A stretch of 64,000 bases of DNA from Butyricicoccus intestinisimiae (GCF_018918345.1 NZ_JAHLQI010000002.1:434001-498000); one strand, 5' to 3'; shown: positions 14,911 through 24,967, numbered from the stretch's first letter. The notes: generated by a model not told the origin, from the letters alone. Made by a program: numbers and translations.

Positions 14911-16952
14911 AGCTGACGGATGACGTTCGGTTTGTGCGAGGCATCGGCCCAAAAAAGGCGGAACTGCTGCACAAGCTCGGCATTGACACGCTGGCTGATG
15001 CCGTCCAGTGCTATCCGCGCGGATATGAGGACCGCACCGCTGTTGTACCGATTTTTGAACTGCTGGACGGAGAAAAATTCTGTGTCCATGCGATTGTCGG
15101 AGCGCAGCCGAAAACAGCACATATCCGAAAGGGGATGGACGTCACAAACTGCCGCGTGTATGACAAGACCGGCTTGCTATCCCTGCGTTTTTTTAATAAC
15201 AAATACGCAGCGTCTGTACTGGAAGTCGGAAAGGAATATGCATTTTACGGAAAAGTACAGGCGGAAGGCAGACAATTCGTCATGATTGCGCCGGAATTTG
15301 AGCCTGTGCAAGCAAAAGAAAAAACCGGACGCATTTTACCGCTGTATCCGCTAACGGCAGGCCTGCATCAAACGGATTTTTATAAAATCACAGATGCGGC
15401 TTTGGCTGCTTTGCCGGAAAACTATCCGGACTTTCTTCCGGAGGCAATTCGAAAGCAGCAGCAGTTCCCTCCACTGGGGCAAGCCCTGCACAGCATGCAC
15501 CGCCCGCAAACCCTCGAACAGGCGCAGCAGGCGCGCAAGCGCATGGCTTTTGAAGAATTGTTTCTGCTTGCCTGCGGCATGAAGTTTTTGCGTACCGGCC
15601 GAGCCGACAAAAAAGGGGCACATCTGCGCGATTTGAGCCTGCGGGAATTTTACCGTGTTCTGCCGTTCTCTCTGACCGGTGCACAGCAGCGAGCCATTGA
15701 AGCGTGCACGATGGATATTGCAGAGGGAAAGCCGCTCAGCCGCTTGATACAGGGCGACGTCGGCTCCGGCAAGACCATGGTAGCTGCTGCCCTGTGTTAT
15801 CTGGCTGCAAAAAACGGTAAGCAGGCCGTGATGATGGCGCCGACAGAGCTGCTCGCCCGCCAGCACATGGAAACTTTGCAGCCGATTCTGCACAAGCTGG
15901 GTATTTCCTGCGGCTTATTGGTCAGCGCGATGCGCGCCAAGGAAAAACGAGAAATTGTAGATGAGATTTCTTCCGGCAAACTATCCGTGATTATCGGCAC
16001 GCACGCCGTCCTCAGTGAACACGTGCAGTTTTGTGATTTGGCGCTTGCCGTTGTCGATGAGCAGCACCGGTTTGGTGTAAACCAGCGCGCCGCCTTGACA
16101 GAAAAAGGCGAAAATGTTCATCTGCTCGTCATGTCCGCAACCCCGATTCCGCGCACGTTGGCACTGCTGATTTACGGCGATTTGGACGTTTCTATTATAG
16201 ATGAGCTCCCGCCGGGACGACAAAAAATCAAGACGTATGCCGTCGGAGAACAAACACGCCCGCGCATCGACCGGTTTATCGACAACCAATGCGCCGCAGG
16301 CGGACAGGCTTACGTTGTGTGCCCGCTTGTCGAGGACAGCGAAGCGACGGATACGCAGCGGCACAGTGCCGAACAGACCGCGCAGCGGCTCAAAACGGTT
16401 TTGCCGCATCGGCGCATCGGGTTAGTACACGGGCGCACGAAAACCGCAGAAAAAGAGCAAATCATGCGCGATTTTGCGGACGGAAACCTAGATATTCTGG
16501 TTTCTACCACGGTGATTGAAGTCGGTGTCAACGTGCCGAACGCAACACTGATGGTCGTGGAAAATGCCGATTGCTTCGGCATGTCTCAGCTGCATCAGCT
16601 GCGCGGACGCGTCGGACGCGGAAGCAGACAGTCATTTTGTATCTTTTACGGCGCGGACAAGGGTGCCGATGCACGGGAGCGACTGCGCACGCTGGTGCAT
16701 ACCGGCGACGGCTTTGCCATTGCACAAAAAGATCTTGAAATGCGCGGCGCAGGCGATTTCTTCGGCACGCGGCAGCACGGCCTACCGCCGCTGAAGCTGG
16801 CGGATTTGGCTGGTGATGCGCGCCTGTTGGAGCAGGCGCAGCAGGCAGCCGATGCGCTCATGGCACGCGACCCGCAATTGAAAACCGCTCCCCTGCTGCG
16901 CCAGCGCATTGTGCGCCTATTTGAGCAGCACGGAGAAGGGAGCTTTAACTGA
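14907..16952 (+). CDS. recG: ATP-dependent DNA helicase RecG
   Basis: RecG remodels stalled replication forks and branched DNA. The 681-residue protein has the N-terminal wedge/OB domain (about 1-220), Walker A GDVGSGKT at about 283-290, a DEQHRFG box near 384, the motif SATPIPRT and the C-terminal TRG region (QLRGRVGRG, then DLEMRGAGDFFGTRQHG). All helicase motifs are intact. It overlaps lexA by 4 bases, so it should be SOS-induced here. Confidence 0.96.
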   Translation: MKLTDDVRFVRGIGPKKAELLHKLGIDTLADAVQCYPRGYEDRTAVVPIFELLDGEKFCVHAIVGAQPKTAHIRKGMDVTNCRVYDKTGLLSLRFFNNKYAASVLEVGKEYAFYGKVQAEGRQFVMIAPEFEPVQAKEKTGRILPLYPLTAGLHQTDFYKITDAALAALPENYPDFLPEAIRKQQQFPPLGQALHSMHRPQTLEQAQQARKRMAFEELFLLACGMKFLRTGRADKKGAHLRDLSLREFYRVLPFSLTGAQQRAIEACTMDIAEGKPLSRLIQGDVGSGKTMVAAALCYLAAKNGKQAVMMAPTELLARQHMETLQPILHKLGISCGLLVSAMRAKEKREIVDEISSGKLSVIIGTHAVLSEHVQFCDLALAVVDEQHRFGVNQRAALTEKGENVHLLVMSATPIPRTLALLIYGDLDVSIIDELPPGRQKIKTYAVGEQTRPRIDRFIDNQCAAGGQAYVVCPLVEDSEATDTQRHSAEQTAQRLKTVLPHRRIGLVHGRTKTAEKEQIMRDFADGNLDILVSTTVIEVGVNVPNATLMVVENADCFGMSQLHQLRGRVGRGSRQSFCIFYGADKGADARERLRTLVHTGDGFAIAQKDLEMRGAGDFFGTRQHGLPPLKLADLAGDARLLEQAQQAADALMARDPQLKTAPLLRQRIVRLFEQHGEGSFN

Positions 16953-16982
16953 AAAGAACCAGTCGCATGACTGGTTCTTTTG
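16952..16982. terminator. Bidirectional terminator between recG and the CDF gene
   Basis: AAAAGAACCAGTC pairs perfectly with GACTGGTTCTTTT around GCAT. Confidence 0.85.
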
Positions 16983-16989
16983 GCTTTTC

Positions 16990-17886
16990 TCATTCCTTCA
17001 TCGGATTGACATGCACCATAATGTGCTTGACCTTCGGGAAGTTTGTTTCAATGGCATTGTGCACGATTTGTGCTGTTTCGTGTGCCTTTTCCAGCGTTTC
17101 CTGCGCATCGGCGGCAATTTCCACATCGACATAGATTTTATTGCCAAATTCGCGCGTGCGCAGCACATCCAAACGCAGCACGCCCGGCTGCTGCTCAATG
17201 CAGGCGCGCATTTTCTGTTCCAATTCCGGCTCGCAGGCATGATCCACCATCTTATTGGTGGCATCCAGAAAAATCTGCGTGGCTGCCTTTGCGATAAACA
17301 CACAAATGATCAGGCTGGCAACCGGATCCAGCACCGGATAGCCCATGCGTGCACCAAAGATGCCGAGCAGGGCGCCGACAGAGGACAGCGCATCCGAACG
17401 ATGATGCCATGCATCCGCCATCAGTGCCGAAGAATCAATCTTCTTTGCATTCCAGCGCGTGTACTGATACATCGCCTCTTTGGATACAATCGAAACAATG
17501 GCTGCAATCTCTGCCAAAATACCCGGAACCGCCAGCGATTGATAATCGCGGGACACAATATTTTTGACCGCTTCCAAGCCGATGCCGAGACCGGTCGCAA
17601 GCAAAATGCCCGCCAGAATAACAGCGGCAACACATTCCATGCGTTCATGTCCATATGGATGTTCTTTGTCCGACGCCTTTGCCGACAGCTTGACGCCGAT
17701 AATCACGACAATGCTGCTGAATACATCGGATGCGGAATGCACCGCATCACTAATCATGGCGCCGGAATGCGCCAAGATACCTGCCATCAGCTTAAACAGC
17801 GACAGGATTATATTTCCGACAATGCTCACCGCAGACACGCGCATAGCCGTTTGCTCTGCTGTTTGTATTTGTTGTTCTCGCTTCAT
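16990..17886 (-). CDS. Cation diffusion facilitator family metal exporter
   Basis: A 298-residue CDF transporter, an inner-membrane divalent-metal/proton antiporter. Six membrane helices are visible; the metal site residues are in DAVHSASDVFSS (helix II) and DAWHHRSDALSS (helix V). A cytosolic domain of about 90 residues follows, with VDVEIAADAQETLEKAHE and IMVHVNP typical of the family. The leader carries a NiCo riboswitch, so the likely substrates are cobalt and nickel; earlier names such as czcD reflect homology only. Confidence 0.93.
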   Translation of the reverse strand: MKREQQIQTAEQTAMRVSAVSIVGNIILSLFKLMAGILAHSGAMISDAVHSASDVFSSIVVIIGVKLSAKASDKEHPYGHERMECVAAVILAGILLATGLGIGLEAVKNIVSRDYQSLAVPGILAEIAAIVSIVSKEAMYQYTRWNAKKIDSSALMADAWHHRSDALSSVGALLGIFGARMGYPVLDPVASLIICVFIAKAATQIFLDATNKMVDHACEPELEQKMRACIEQQPGVLRLDVLRTREFGNKIYVDVEIAADAQETLEKAHETAQIVHNAIETNFPKVKHIMVHVNPMKE

Positions 17887-17905
17887 AGAAAAGCCCCCTT
17901 TGATA

Positions 17906-18001
17906 TAAAAAACGCGGAACAGTTGCTTTCTGTCCCGCGGAATGTGTCCACTGTCATAACGACCCGGCTGCGGCGTTTTCGCCGTACCTGCTCAGTTGTT
18001 G
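17906..18001 (-). promoter_or_regulatory. NiCo riboswitch with terminator expression platform
   Basis: Reading the minus strand, the leader holds the conserved blocks ACTGAGCAGG, GCAGCCGGG and CGGGACAG of the NiCo (czcD) riboswitch, arranged as a four-way junction. The last arm overlaps a strong hairpin (CGCGGGACAG with CTGTTCCGCG) followed by six Ts. Co(II) or Ni(II) binding should block the terminator and turn on the exporter. Confidence 0.88.
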
Positions 18002-18030
18002 TATTGTATGCTCCGTTTGTATTGCTTGTG

Positions 18031-18059
18031 ATTATAGCAGGGTATGCAGCAAACGTCAA
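18031..18059 (-). promoter_or_regulatory. Promoter of the riboswitch-CDF transcript
   Basis: Minus-strand TTGACG (18059-18054), 17-base spacer, TATAAT (18036-18031). Confidence 0.8.
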
Positions 18060-18140
18060 GAGGATTTTTTCAGGTTATAAGATGGTAACTCACATCGTTT
18101 TTACAGATTTTACAAACTTTTCTAGTTGTTTTATGCAAAC

Positions 18141-18169
18141 AAATGCCAGCGGGTATTCCGCTGGCATTT
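18141..18169 (-). terminator. Terminator after the DUF3783 gene
   Basis: AAATGCCAGCGG pairs perfectly with CCGCTGGCATTT. Confidence 0.75.
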
Positions 18170-18172
18170 TGC

Positions 18173-18541
18173 TTATTTTCGATTGGCAAAAAATTTTTTC
18201 CGCTCTCGCCGCAGTTCCGCATACATCTGCATGGCGTTCCATTCCAAATTTGTCGGCGTGGTAATCGCCTTTAAATCAATGGAAATTTTCGCCGCTTTCA
18301 GCTGTGCCAGCACAGCATCTACCATGTCATCCGGCAAGCCGTGCATGAGCAGCATCGGCTCTGCAAATTCCAATCCCAGCGATGGCAGCATGCGCCCTGC
18401 TTTGCGCAGACCGAGCAGCACGCCAAGCGGCACGGTATACTGTTCGCGGGAAATTGTGCGCACAGAGATGCCATACGGCCGCAAAAGCTGCGCCACCTGT
18501 TTTTCTGTCTTGAGCGGCACATGAAACAAGAATACCTGCAT
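18173..18541 (-). CDS. DUF3783 family protein
   Basis: A 122-residue protein whose pattern (early PLGVLLGL, then EPMLLMHGLP and a late PTNLEWN before a basic tail) matches the small DUF3783 family of Clostridia; function unknown. No Cys and no membrane segment. ATG 18541 has an ideal AAAGGAGAG site. It is third in an operon after pgeF and the solute-binding protein, 11 bases behind the latter. Confidence 0.75.
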   Translation of the reverse strand: MQVFLFHVPLKTEKQVAQLLRPYGISVRTISREQYTVPLGVLLGLRKAGRMLPSLGLEFAEPMLLMHGLPDDMVDAVLAQLKAAKISIDLKAITTPTNLEWNAMQMYAELRRERKKFFANRK

Positions 18542-18552
18542 ATGTCTCTCCT

Positions 18553-20133
18553 TTATGACGTTGCCGACCAGCTGCCCAGACCGTGGAAAATCTGATCCGG
18601 CCACGGGTCAAAGCCCTTTGGGAAATCCTCAACCGCAGAAATAAGCCGGCGCTCAAACACAATGGGAATAATCGGTGTTTCCTGTGCAAAGCACGTCAGA
18701 TATGTCTGATACGCCGTGTCATACTCATCTTCCGTTGCATTGTTGAGGTCACTGAGCGCGCTTGTCATCGTTGTGCTGCGGTAATCGCCAAAATTGCGGT
18801 CACCATTTCGGGAAATAATCGAGGACAAATCGAGATCCGTCGTCATCTCATATTCTCCATAATACATCTGATATCTGCCGCGCGACAGGCGGGACTGACA
18901 TTCCTCAAATTCCAACGGGATGACCTTGGTTTGAATGCCCATTTCATTGAGTGTCTTTGCGTACTGCTCCAGCACAGCGCCCTTGGTGCCGTACTGCTTA
19001 TTATAGATAATCTGCAGCTTGAAATCGCTGCCGCCGCGGATTTCCAAATATCCGTCGTTGTCTCTGTCATAGATGCCCGCTTTTTTGAGCAGCTTGACTG
19101 CTGCCTCCTGATTGAAGGAGGGTGCCTTTACGCCGTCCGGAATCTTTTTCGCTGGCAGCGCCGCCGCATCTGCCCGCCCCGCAAAGCAGGTCTGTGCAAT
19201 GGTGTCTCGATCCATCAGCATGGACAGCGCCGTGCGGACATTTTTGTTGTCCAGCGGCGTATCATTGCAATTGATGCCGAGATAATGCATGCGGCTTGTG
19301 CCTACCGTCTTGGTGTACTTGGCACCGGATGCCGCCGTTTCCTCCGCATCCCGCTGCACCAGCATAGAGAGCTGACCGGTACCCAGCAGATTGACTGCAC
19401 CTGCACTGTTGGCAATTGGCTGCAGCGTGATGCTGTCACAGAACTGAATCACACCGCCGCTCCACTGTTCAAACGGAACGGCATGTATGCCGCCGTCATC
19501 GGATTTTGTAATTTTATACGGACCGGAACCGTCCGGAATCTCATCGTCCTCTGAGCCCTTGCAGAAAATCGGCACATCGAGCAGTGCTTCCAGCGCCTTT
19601 TCCGACTTTGCCGTCTTTAAGCGAATATAAATCTCGCTGCCGGAGTATTTCACGGACGAAATGCACGACAGCTGTTCCTGATAGGTCGAGTCATCGCGCA
19701 GACGCGCATTGTTGAGGGAATACACAACATCGGACGGCTTGAGCTGCTCACCGGAGTGGAACTTCACCCCATCGCGAATGGTCAAGGTATATGATTTGGC
19801 ACTGTTTCGCTGCACGCTCGCGCACAGTTCCATCTGTGGTTCAAAGTTCTCATTTAACAAGAACAACCGTTCAAAGCACAGCTGACTGAGCAGCTTATTT
19901 TCCTCGGACGTACACGCCAGCGGATCCAGTCCATCGTTCTCGTTATATGCCAGCGAAAACGAGGCTACAGCCTGTACATTTTTATCCGCCTGTGCCACCG
20001 GTTCTCCGGAGCCTGTGTTCACGGTTCCGCTACCCGCATCCTGCTGCGCGTCTGTGCCTGCGCAGCCGGTAAGCAGCGCGCCCATCAGGCAGGCTCCCGC
20101 CAGCCAAGCAGTGATTTTTTGTCTGGTTTTCAT
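18553..20133 (-). CDS. Extracellular solute-binding lipoprotein, family 5 (OppA/DppA-like)
   Basis: A 526-residue lipoprotein: basic start, hydrophobic stretch, lipobox LLTGC with the lipidated Cys at about 24, then a low-complexity linker. The SBP_bac_5 fold is recognisable from YTLTIRDGVKFHSGEQLKPSDVVYS and from VRTALSMLMDRDTIA. Such proteins bind oligopeptides or nickel-type ligands for an ABC importer. No permease or ATPase gene is beside it, so it either serves a system elsewhere or has another role. Operon with pgeF and DUF3783. Confidence 0.88.
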   Translation of the reverse strand: MKTRQKITAWLAGACLMGALLTGCAGTDAQQDAGSGTVNTGSGEPVAQADKNVQAVASFSLAYNENDGLDPLACTSEENKLLSQLCFERLFLLNENFEPQMELCASVQRNSAKSYTLTIRDGVKFHSGEQLKPSDVVYSLNNARLRDDSTYQEQLSCISSVKYSGSEIYIRLKTAKSEKALEALLDVPIFCKGSEDDEIPDGSGPYKITKSDDGGIHAVPFEQWSGGVIQFCDSITLQPIANSAGAVNLLGTGQLSMLVQRDAEETAASGAKYTKTVGTSRMHYLGINCNDTPLDNKNVRTALSMLMDRDTIAQTCFAGRADAAALPAKKIPDGVKAPSFNQEAAVKLLKKAGIYDRDNDGYLEIRGGSDFKLQIIYNKQYGTKGAVLEQYAKTLNEMGIQTKVIPLEFEECQSRLSRGRYQMYYGEYEMTTDLDLSSIISRNGDRNFGDYRSTTMTSALSDLNNATEDEYDTAYQTYLTCFAQETPIIPIVFERRLISAVEDFPKGFDPWPDQIFHGLGSWSATS

Positions 20134-20142
20134 ATCTATTTC

Positions 20143-20943
20143 TTATCCCTCCAGCATGATGACGCCCGCCTGTACGCCGCGATTTCCATGCGTCGCACGG
20201 TGCGACCAAAACGTATCATGCATACACTTGGTGCACATACCGCTGTCTACGATATTTCGCACCCCGCAGCGCTCCAGCTGTTCTCTGTTGATTCCCTGCA
20301 AATCGAGGAAAAATTTCTTGCCGCGCGGCTGAATAAACGGCGTGACGGATTCGCCCATGGTTTCCGTCATGGCGTCCGGCACATCCGCATCGGTTTCAAA
20401 GCAGCATTGCCGAATAGACGGGCCAATGGCCGCTTCTATATTCTCCGGCTTTGCGCCGTACTGCTCCTGCATGCGCTGTACGGTTTTGCCGAGAATGCCG
20501 CTCGCCGTACCGCGCCAGCCGGAATGACAGACACCGATGCTCTTGCTCACCGGATCATGCAGCAGCGTCACCACACAGTCCGCATAGTATCCGCACAGCG
20601 GAACGTGCGGCAGGTTGGTAATGATGGCATCCGCCTTCCAGCTCATCGGCTGTCCCAATCCCATGCCCATTGTGTTCTCATCCACGACGCGAACAATGTC
20701 GCTGTGAATTTGTTTGGTCATGGTCATGCGCGCACGCGGCACTCGAAAGTGATCCGCAAGAATCTGATAATTTTGCAAAACATTGCTCCGCTCATCCCCG
20801 CGATTAAATCCAAGGTTGAGCGAGGCAAGATATCCCTTGCTCACACCGCCGAACTTGGTGGTAAACAGATGTTTTGTTGTAATATTATCACTGGTATAGT
20901 AAATCAGACTGCCTTCCTGCTGTCTGTGTATCCTTTGCTGCAT
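20143..20943 (-). CDS. pgeF: Peptidoglycan editing factor / purine nucleoside phosphorylase (YfiH/YlmD family)
   Basis: A 266-residue multicopper-like (laccase-domain, DUF152) protein. The metal triad is visible: His in TKQIHSD, Cys in YYADCVVTLL and His in GVCHSGWRGT. The family includes YlmD/YfiH; members have purine nucleoside phosphorylase activity, and the E. coli protein corrects peptidoglycan precursors. In many Firmicutes ylmD starts a division-related cluster; here it instead heads an operon with a binding protein. Confidence 0.9.
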   Translation of the reverse strand: MQQRIHRQQEGSLIYYTSDNITTKHLFTTKFGGVSKGYLASLNLGFNRGDERSNVLQNYQILADHFRVPRARMTMTKQIHSDIVRVVDENTMGMGLGQPMSWKADAIITNLPHVPLCGYYADCVVTLLHDPVSKSIGVCHSGWRGTASGILGKTVQRMQEQYGAKPENIEAAIGPSIRQCCFETDADVPDAMTETMGESVTPFIQPRGKKFFLDLQGINREQLERCGVRNIVDSGMCTKCMHDTFWSHRATHGNRGVQAGVIMLEG

Positions 20944-21117
20944 GGTAATCCTCCTCTTATGCTGTATGTATTATACTATGCTTTTCCAAAAAAATATAGT
21001 GGGAAATTCCATACACAAACTTTACGAAAAATCGGCAGAATCTGTCGTTTTTTCCCTCCCATTATCCCTTTTGTATTTTTCTGCCATTCCTGCCGCCGGT
21101 TCCTGTTTCCCTGCCTG

Positions 21118-21146
21118 TTGACAAGACTTGGTTTTCAGATTAAAAT
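21118..21146 (+). promoter_or_regulatory. Promoter of rny
   Basis: TTGACA (21118-21123), 17-base spacer, TAAAAT (21141-21146), leaving a leader of about 110 bases. Otherwise nothing is seen in the 320-base gap 20944-21264 except a minus-strand TATAAT (20975-20970) for pgeF. Confidence 0.75.
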
Positions 21147-21264
21147 GGTCTATGATGCCTTTGTATCAAACGTACGCGATCTATCGTTTAACCGCACAGG
21201 TAATCCTTAAAAATCAAGCTTTTTTTAGAAAAAATCACAAAAAACGGAGGTGTGTATCAGAAGA

Positions 21265-22800
21265 ATGATTGGTTATATCATTGGCGCAGCCATCGTCGGC
21301 CTCGTCATCGGCGTTGTGCTCATGTTCATCTACTGCAATATTTCCAAGCAGACGGTGAATGATGCCAAGCGCGAAGCCGAGAGCATCAAAAACGAGGCGG
21401 AAGAAAGCGCTGCGCGAAAGAAACGCGAAGCTTTATTAGAAGCAAAAGAAGAAATTCACAAGAACCGCGCCGATCTCGAGCGAGAAATCAAAGAACGCCG
21501 CGGTGAAATGTCCAAGACCGAACGTCGACTGACACAGAAGGAAGAAACGCTGGATCGTAAGACGGATGCAGCGGACAAGAAAAACGAGGAACTGACCCGC
21601 CGTCTGGCAAATGTCCAGAAAAGCCGCGAGGAAGCGGAGCAGTACAAGCAGCAGCAGCTGGAGCGTCTGGAAAGCATTTCCGGTCTAACCCGCGATGAAG
21701 CCAAGCAGTATCTTGTCGATTCCATCGAGCAGGAGGCACAGCACGATGCAGCCATCAAGCTGCGCGAGATTCAGCAGCAGACCAAGGATGATGCTGAAAA
21801 GTATGCGAGAGAAGTTATCTCCTCCGCCATTCAGCGCTGCGCTGCCGACCACGTAGCAGAGGCAACCGTATCGGTTGTTCCGCTGCCGAATGACGAAATG
21901 AAGGGCCGCATCATCGGCCGTGAGGGACGCAACATCCGCACACTGGAGACCCTGACCGGTGTCGATCTCATCATCGACGATACGCCGGAGGCGATTACTC
22001 TGTCCTGTTTCGACCCTGTTCGCCGCGAAGTTGCCCGTCTGACGCTGGAGAAGCTCATCATTGACGGCCGCATCCATCCGGCGCGCATCGAAGAAATGGT
22101 CGAAAAGAGCCGCCGCGAAGTGGATCAGATCATCAAGCAGGAAGGCGAACGCGCAGTTCTCGAAACCGGCGTGCACGGTCTGCATCCAGAGCTGGTCAAG
22201 CTGCTCGGACGCATGCGTTACCGCACAAGCTATGGTCAGAATGTGCTGCAGCACTCCATTGAGGTTTCTCATATCGCCGGCATTCTCGCCGGAGAGCTGG
22301 GCATCAATGCCACACAGGCAAAGCGCGCCGGCTTGCTGCATGATATCGGCAAGGCGGTTGACCGCGAGATGGAAGGCTCTCATGTCGATATCGGCGTAGA
22401 TCTTTGCAAGCGCTATCACGAGCACGCAGACATCGTCCACGCCGTACAGGCACATCACGGTGATATCGAAGCGAAAACGCTGGTTGCTTGTCTTGTACAG
22501 GCCGCAGACGCCATTTCCGCAGCGCGCCCTGGCGCACGCCGCGAGAATCTGGAAGCATACATCAAGAGATTGGAAAAACTGGAAGAGATCGCAAATACTA
22601 CGCCGGGTGTCTCCAGCTCGTATGCCATTCAGGCAGGCCGTGAGATTCGCATCATTGTCAATCCGGAGCAGGTCAATGATTCTCAGATGATTCTGCTCTC
22701 CCGTGAGATTGCGAAGAAGATTGAGGATGAGCTGGAATATCCGGGTCAGATCAAGATCAATATGATTCGCGAAACCCGCGCTGTTGAATACGCAAAATAA
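21265..22800 (+). CDS. rny: Ribonuclease Y
   Basis: RNase Y is the membrane-tethered endonuclease that starts decay of many mRNAs in Firmicutes. The 511-residue protein has an N-terminal membrane helix (about 2-25), a long charged coiled coil (about 35-190), a KH domain with [15 protein letters not shown] near 214, and an HD domain with LLHDIGKA near 357-364. The C-terminus ends RAVEYAK as in B. subtilis. I use ATG 21265; a GTG at 21250 lies inside the GGAGG site, which is a rather long 14 bases from the ATG. Confidence 0.96.
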   Translation: MIGYIIGAAIVGLVIGVVLMFIYCNISKQTVNDAKREAESIKNEAEESAARKKREALLEAKEEIHKNRADLEREIKERRGEMSKTERRLTQKEETLDRKTDAADKKNEELTRRLANVQKSREEAEQYKQQQLERLESISGLTRDEAKQYLVDSIEQEAQHDAAIKLREIQQQTKDDAEKYAREVISSAIQRCAADHVAEATVSVVPLPNDEMKGRIIGREGRNIRTLETLTGVDLIIDDTPEAITLSCFDPVRREVARLTLEKLIIDGRIHPARIEEMVEKSRREVDQIIKQEGERAVLETGVHGLHPELVKLLGRMRYRTSYGQNVLQHSIEVSHIAGILAGELGINATQAKRAGLLHDIGKAVDREMEGSHVDIGVDLCKRYHEHADIVHAVQAHHGDIEAKTLVACLVQAADAISAARPGARRENLEAYIKRLEKLEEIANTTPGVSSSYAIQAGREIRIIVNPEQVNDSQMILLSREIAKKIEDELEYPGQIKINMIRETRAVEYAK

Positions 22801-22820
22801 GCACAAGTTCGTGCATGCAA

Positions 22821-22855
22821 AAGCCCCGTACCGATTGGTACGGGGCTTATTTTTT
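22821..22855. terminator. Terminator between rny and the YhaN-like gene
   Basis: AAGCCCCGTACC pairs perfectly with GGTACGGGGCTT around GATT; TATTTTTT follows. Confidence 0.85.
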
Positions 22856-22858
22856 ACG

Positions 22859-24916
22859 TTACGGCCGTCTGCATGTCAGCAGAATAACCTGTCTTTCGTG
22901 CGCGATTTCGCGCAGCAGCTTCATGCCGCACGCCACGCGCTGGTCATCATAATTGACGAACGGATCATCCAAAATCAGCGGAACGCTCTCATCCGTCTTG
23001 TCCAGCAGCACCTTGCACACGGCAAGACGCAGTGCCAAATACAGCTGATCGCGGGTGCCCGTGGACAGCCGCAGGCGATCCATTTCCACCGCGCTGTTTT
23101 CTCTGCGGCAGGTCGCTTCCAAATCCGTATACAGCTGCATCGCCGTATAGCGCTCTGCGGTCAGCGTGCGCAGATACTGTTCAGCGAGCTTGTTGATCTG
23201 CGGAGATACGCGGCCGGTCAGCTCGGCATGCGCCTGCACCAGCGATTCCTTTGCCAGCCGGATGGCATCCAGCTGCCAGAGAATGTTTTCGCGTTCCTCC
23301 TGCAGACGGCTGCGCTGTGCACACAGCGAACTGCGCTCACCGATTTCTTCTTTTTTGCCCTTGCACAGTGCAATGGCTTCGTGCAGCGCATTGTTGTGCT
23401 GCCGCGCCTGCTCTGCCTGCTCTTTCGCTTTGTTCATGCGGACACGAACTTCGCCGTCCGGACCCGTCTTTTCCAGAATATCCAAATACTGGTGCTTGAG
23501 ATCTTCATGCTCCTGCTGCCGCGCGATGTACTGTTTGTTGCGCTCTCTCGCCTGCGCGATAAAGACAACCAGTTCCTCACTGTCATCGGCGCAAAGTTCC
23601 GGACTCATCTCCCGCAAAACCTTTTGGAATTTATCCTGTATATGTGTGAGCTTTTCCGTCGTCTGTTCGACACGGGCAATGGCCTGCTGTCTGCGCTTGT
23701 GCAGCTTGACGCGTTCTTCATCAAAATCCATCGGCGGCGTGTCCAGCGTCTGTGTGCTTCCCATAAACGTTACAATGAGAAAGACAACCGCCAGCACGGA
23801 GAATACGTATGGCATATACGCCGTCAGCGGACCGAACGGCACCAAGCCCAACAGGCTGACAACCGCCAGCACACCGAGCGCAATGGCAACTGCCATCGAC
23901 CATCCACGAATGTGAATGTCCGAAATGCTGCTGGAGCTTTGGCTGTAATCTTCCTCTGTGTGGTCAATATCTTCCTGCCACTGTTGATAATTCTCTGTGA
24001 CTTCTTCCAGCTCTGCACTGGCGGCATCAAACGCCTGCTTTGCCTCCGCATAAATCGGTGCCAGCGTTTCCGCCTCGTTCAGCAAAGAATCCGCAACCAG
24101 ATGTTCTCTCAATTCTGCGAGCTTGTCCCGCGCTTGGCGTTCTTCCCGCTCGGCAGCTTCTCTCTTTGCCACAAACAACAGCGTAAATGCCTCTGTCGCT
24201 TCCTGCTGCTTTTGCTCGGCATCTGCGACATTTTTTTCCGCCGCCGGTATCTGCGCCTCATATGCTGCAATCTGCGCCGTCAGATCATCCAGCCGCGATA
24301 CGGCGTGGTTGATGTCGTCCAGCTCCTGCTCGACCGCCGCATATCTGCCGCGTTTTCCCGTTCCGCGCAGTGCATTCTTCCACTGATCCAGCTGAGAAAT
24401 TGCACTGGAGTACGCCGCCGCATTGTCGCCTGACGTCGAAAGCTCCAGCATGCGCTGTTCCAGCTCCTCCGCGGAAAGCGCCTGATCCTGTCCGTCCAGC
24501 ATAGCAGAGGACTGAAAGCCCTCCTCGCTGACACCGGTTAATATCTTGCCGCAGTCTTTTGCCGTCAGCTCCTCACACGGTTCGCCGGTGTCGGCATATA
24601 CCGCCGAAAATTCCTGCATCGGCGCCGTACCCTTGCCGGTCTGTCTGCTGATAATAATCTCTCTGCCCTTCCACTCCAACTGTAACAGACCGCTCATCGG
24701 ATTTCCGTCCACCGGACGGAACCGCGTCTTGTCCGACAGTTGATTGCGGGTGTCGCGCTTGCTGGTGTTGATGCCGTACAGCATCACGCGCAGAAAATTG
24801 CACAGCGTCGTCTTGCCGCCCTCGTTGGGGAGATACAATACATTGAGACCATCCTCAAACCGGATTTGTCTTCCGTCAAGCACACCGAAGTGTCCCTGTG
24901 CTGTTAAAAATTTCAT
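22859..24916 (-). CDS. YhaN-like SMC/Rad50-type ATPase with central membrane segment
   Basis: A 685-residue ABC-type ATPase. The N-terminal nucleotide site is LYLPNEGGKTTLCNF (about 27-41); the C-terminal signature and Walker B are STGTRDQLYLALRL and VPLILDDPFVNYDD. Between lie coiled coils (about 190-300 and 400-560) interrupted by two hydrophobic helices (about 337-385), as in YhaN. Family members pair with a YhaO/SbcD-type nuclease, but no such gene is adjacent. The P-loop has Leu where the first Gly normally is. The ribosome site is AGGTGA. Confidence 0.8.
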   Translation of the reverse strand: MKFLTAQGHFGVLDGRQIRFEDGLNVLYLPNEGGKTTLCNFLRVMLYGINTSKRDTRNQLSDKTRFRPVDGNPMSGLLQLEWKGREIIISRQTGKGTAPMQEFSAVYADTGEPCEELTAKDCGKILTGVSEEGFQSSAMLDGQDQALSAEELEQRMLELSTSGDNAAAYSSAISQLDQWKNALRGTGKRGRYAAVEQELDDINHAVSRLDDLTAQIAAYEAQIPAAEKNVADAEQKQQEATEAFTLLFVAKREAAEREERQARDKLAELREHLVADSLLNEAETLAPIYAEAKQAFDAASAELEEVTENYQQWQEDIDHTEEDYSQSSSSISDIHIRGWSMAVAIALGVLAVVSLLGLVPFGPLTAYMPYVFSVLAVVFLIVTFMGSTQTLDTPPMDFDEERVKLHKRRQQAIARVEQTTEKLTHIQDKFQKVLREMSPELCADDSEELVVFIAQARERNKQYIARQQEHEDLKHQYLDILEKTGPDGEVRVRMNKAKEQAEQARQHNNALHEAIALCKGKKEEIGERSSLCAQRSRLQEERENILWQLDAIRLAKESLVQAHAELTGRVSPQINKLAEQYLRTLTAERYTAMQLYTDLEATCRRENSAVEMDRLRLSTGTRDQLYLALRLAVCKVLLDKTDESVPLILDDPFVNYDDQRVACGMKLLREIAHERQVILLTCRRP

Positions 24917-24967
24917 ATTTCGTCACCTATTTGCATTTCCAATTGCATTGAACAAGTATGATTCTTA

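Noticed and set aside
16909-18264. 451-codon plus-strand frame across the CDF gene and its leader
   Set aside because: It runs through the NiCo riboswitch and terminators; product is His/Arg-rich noise.
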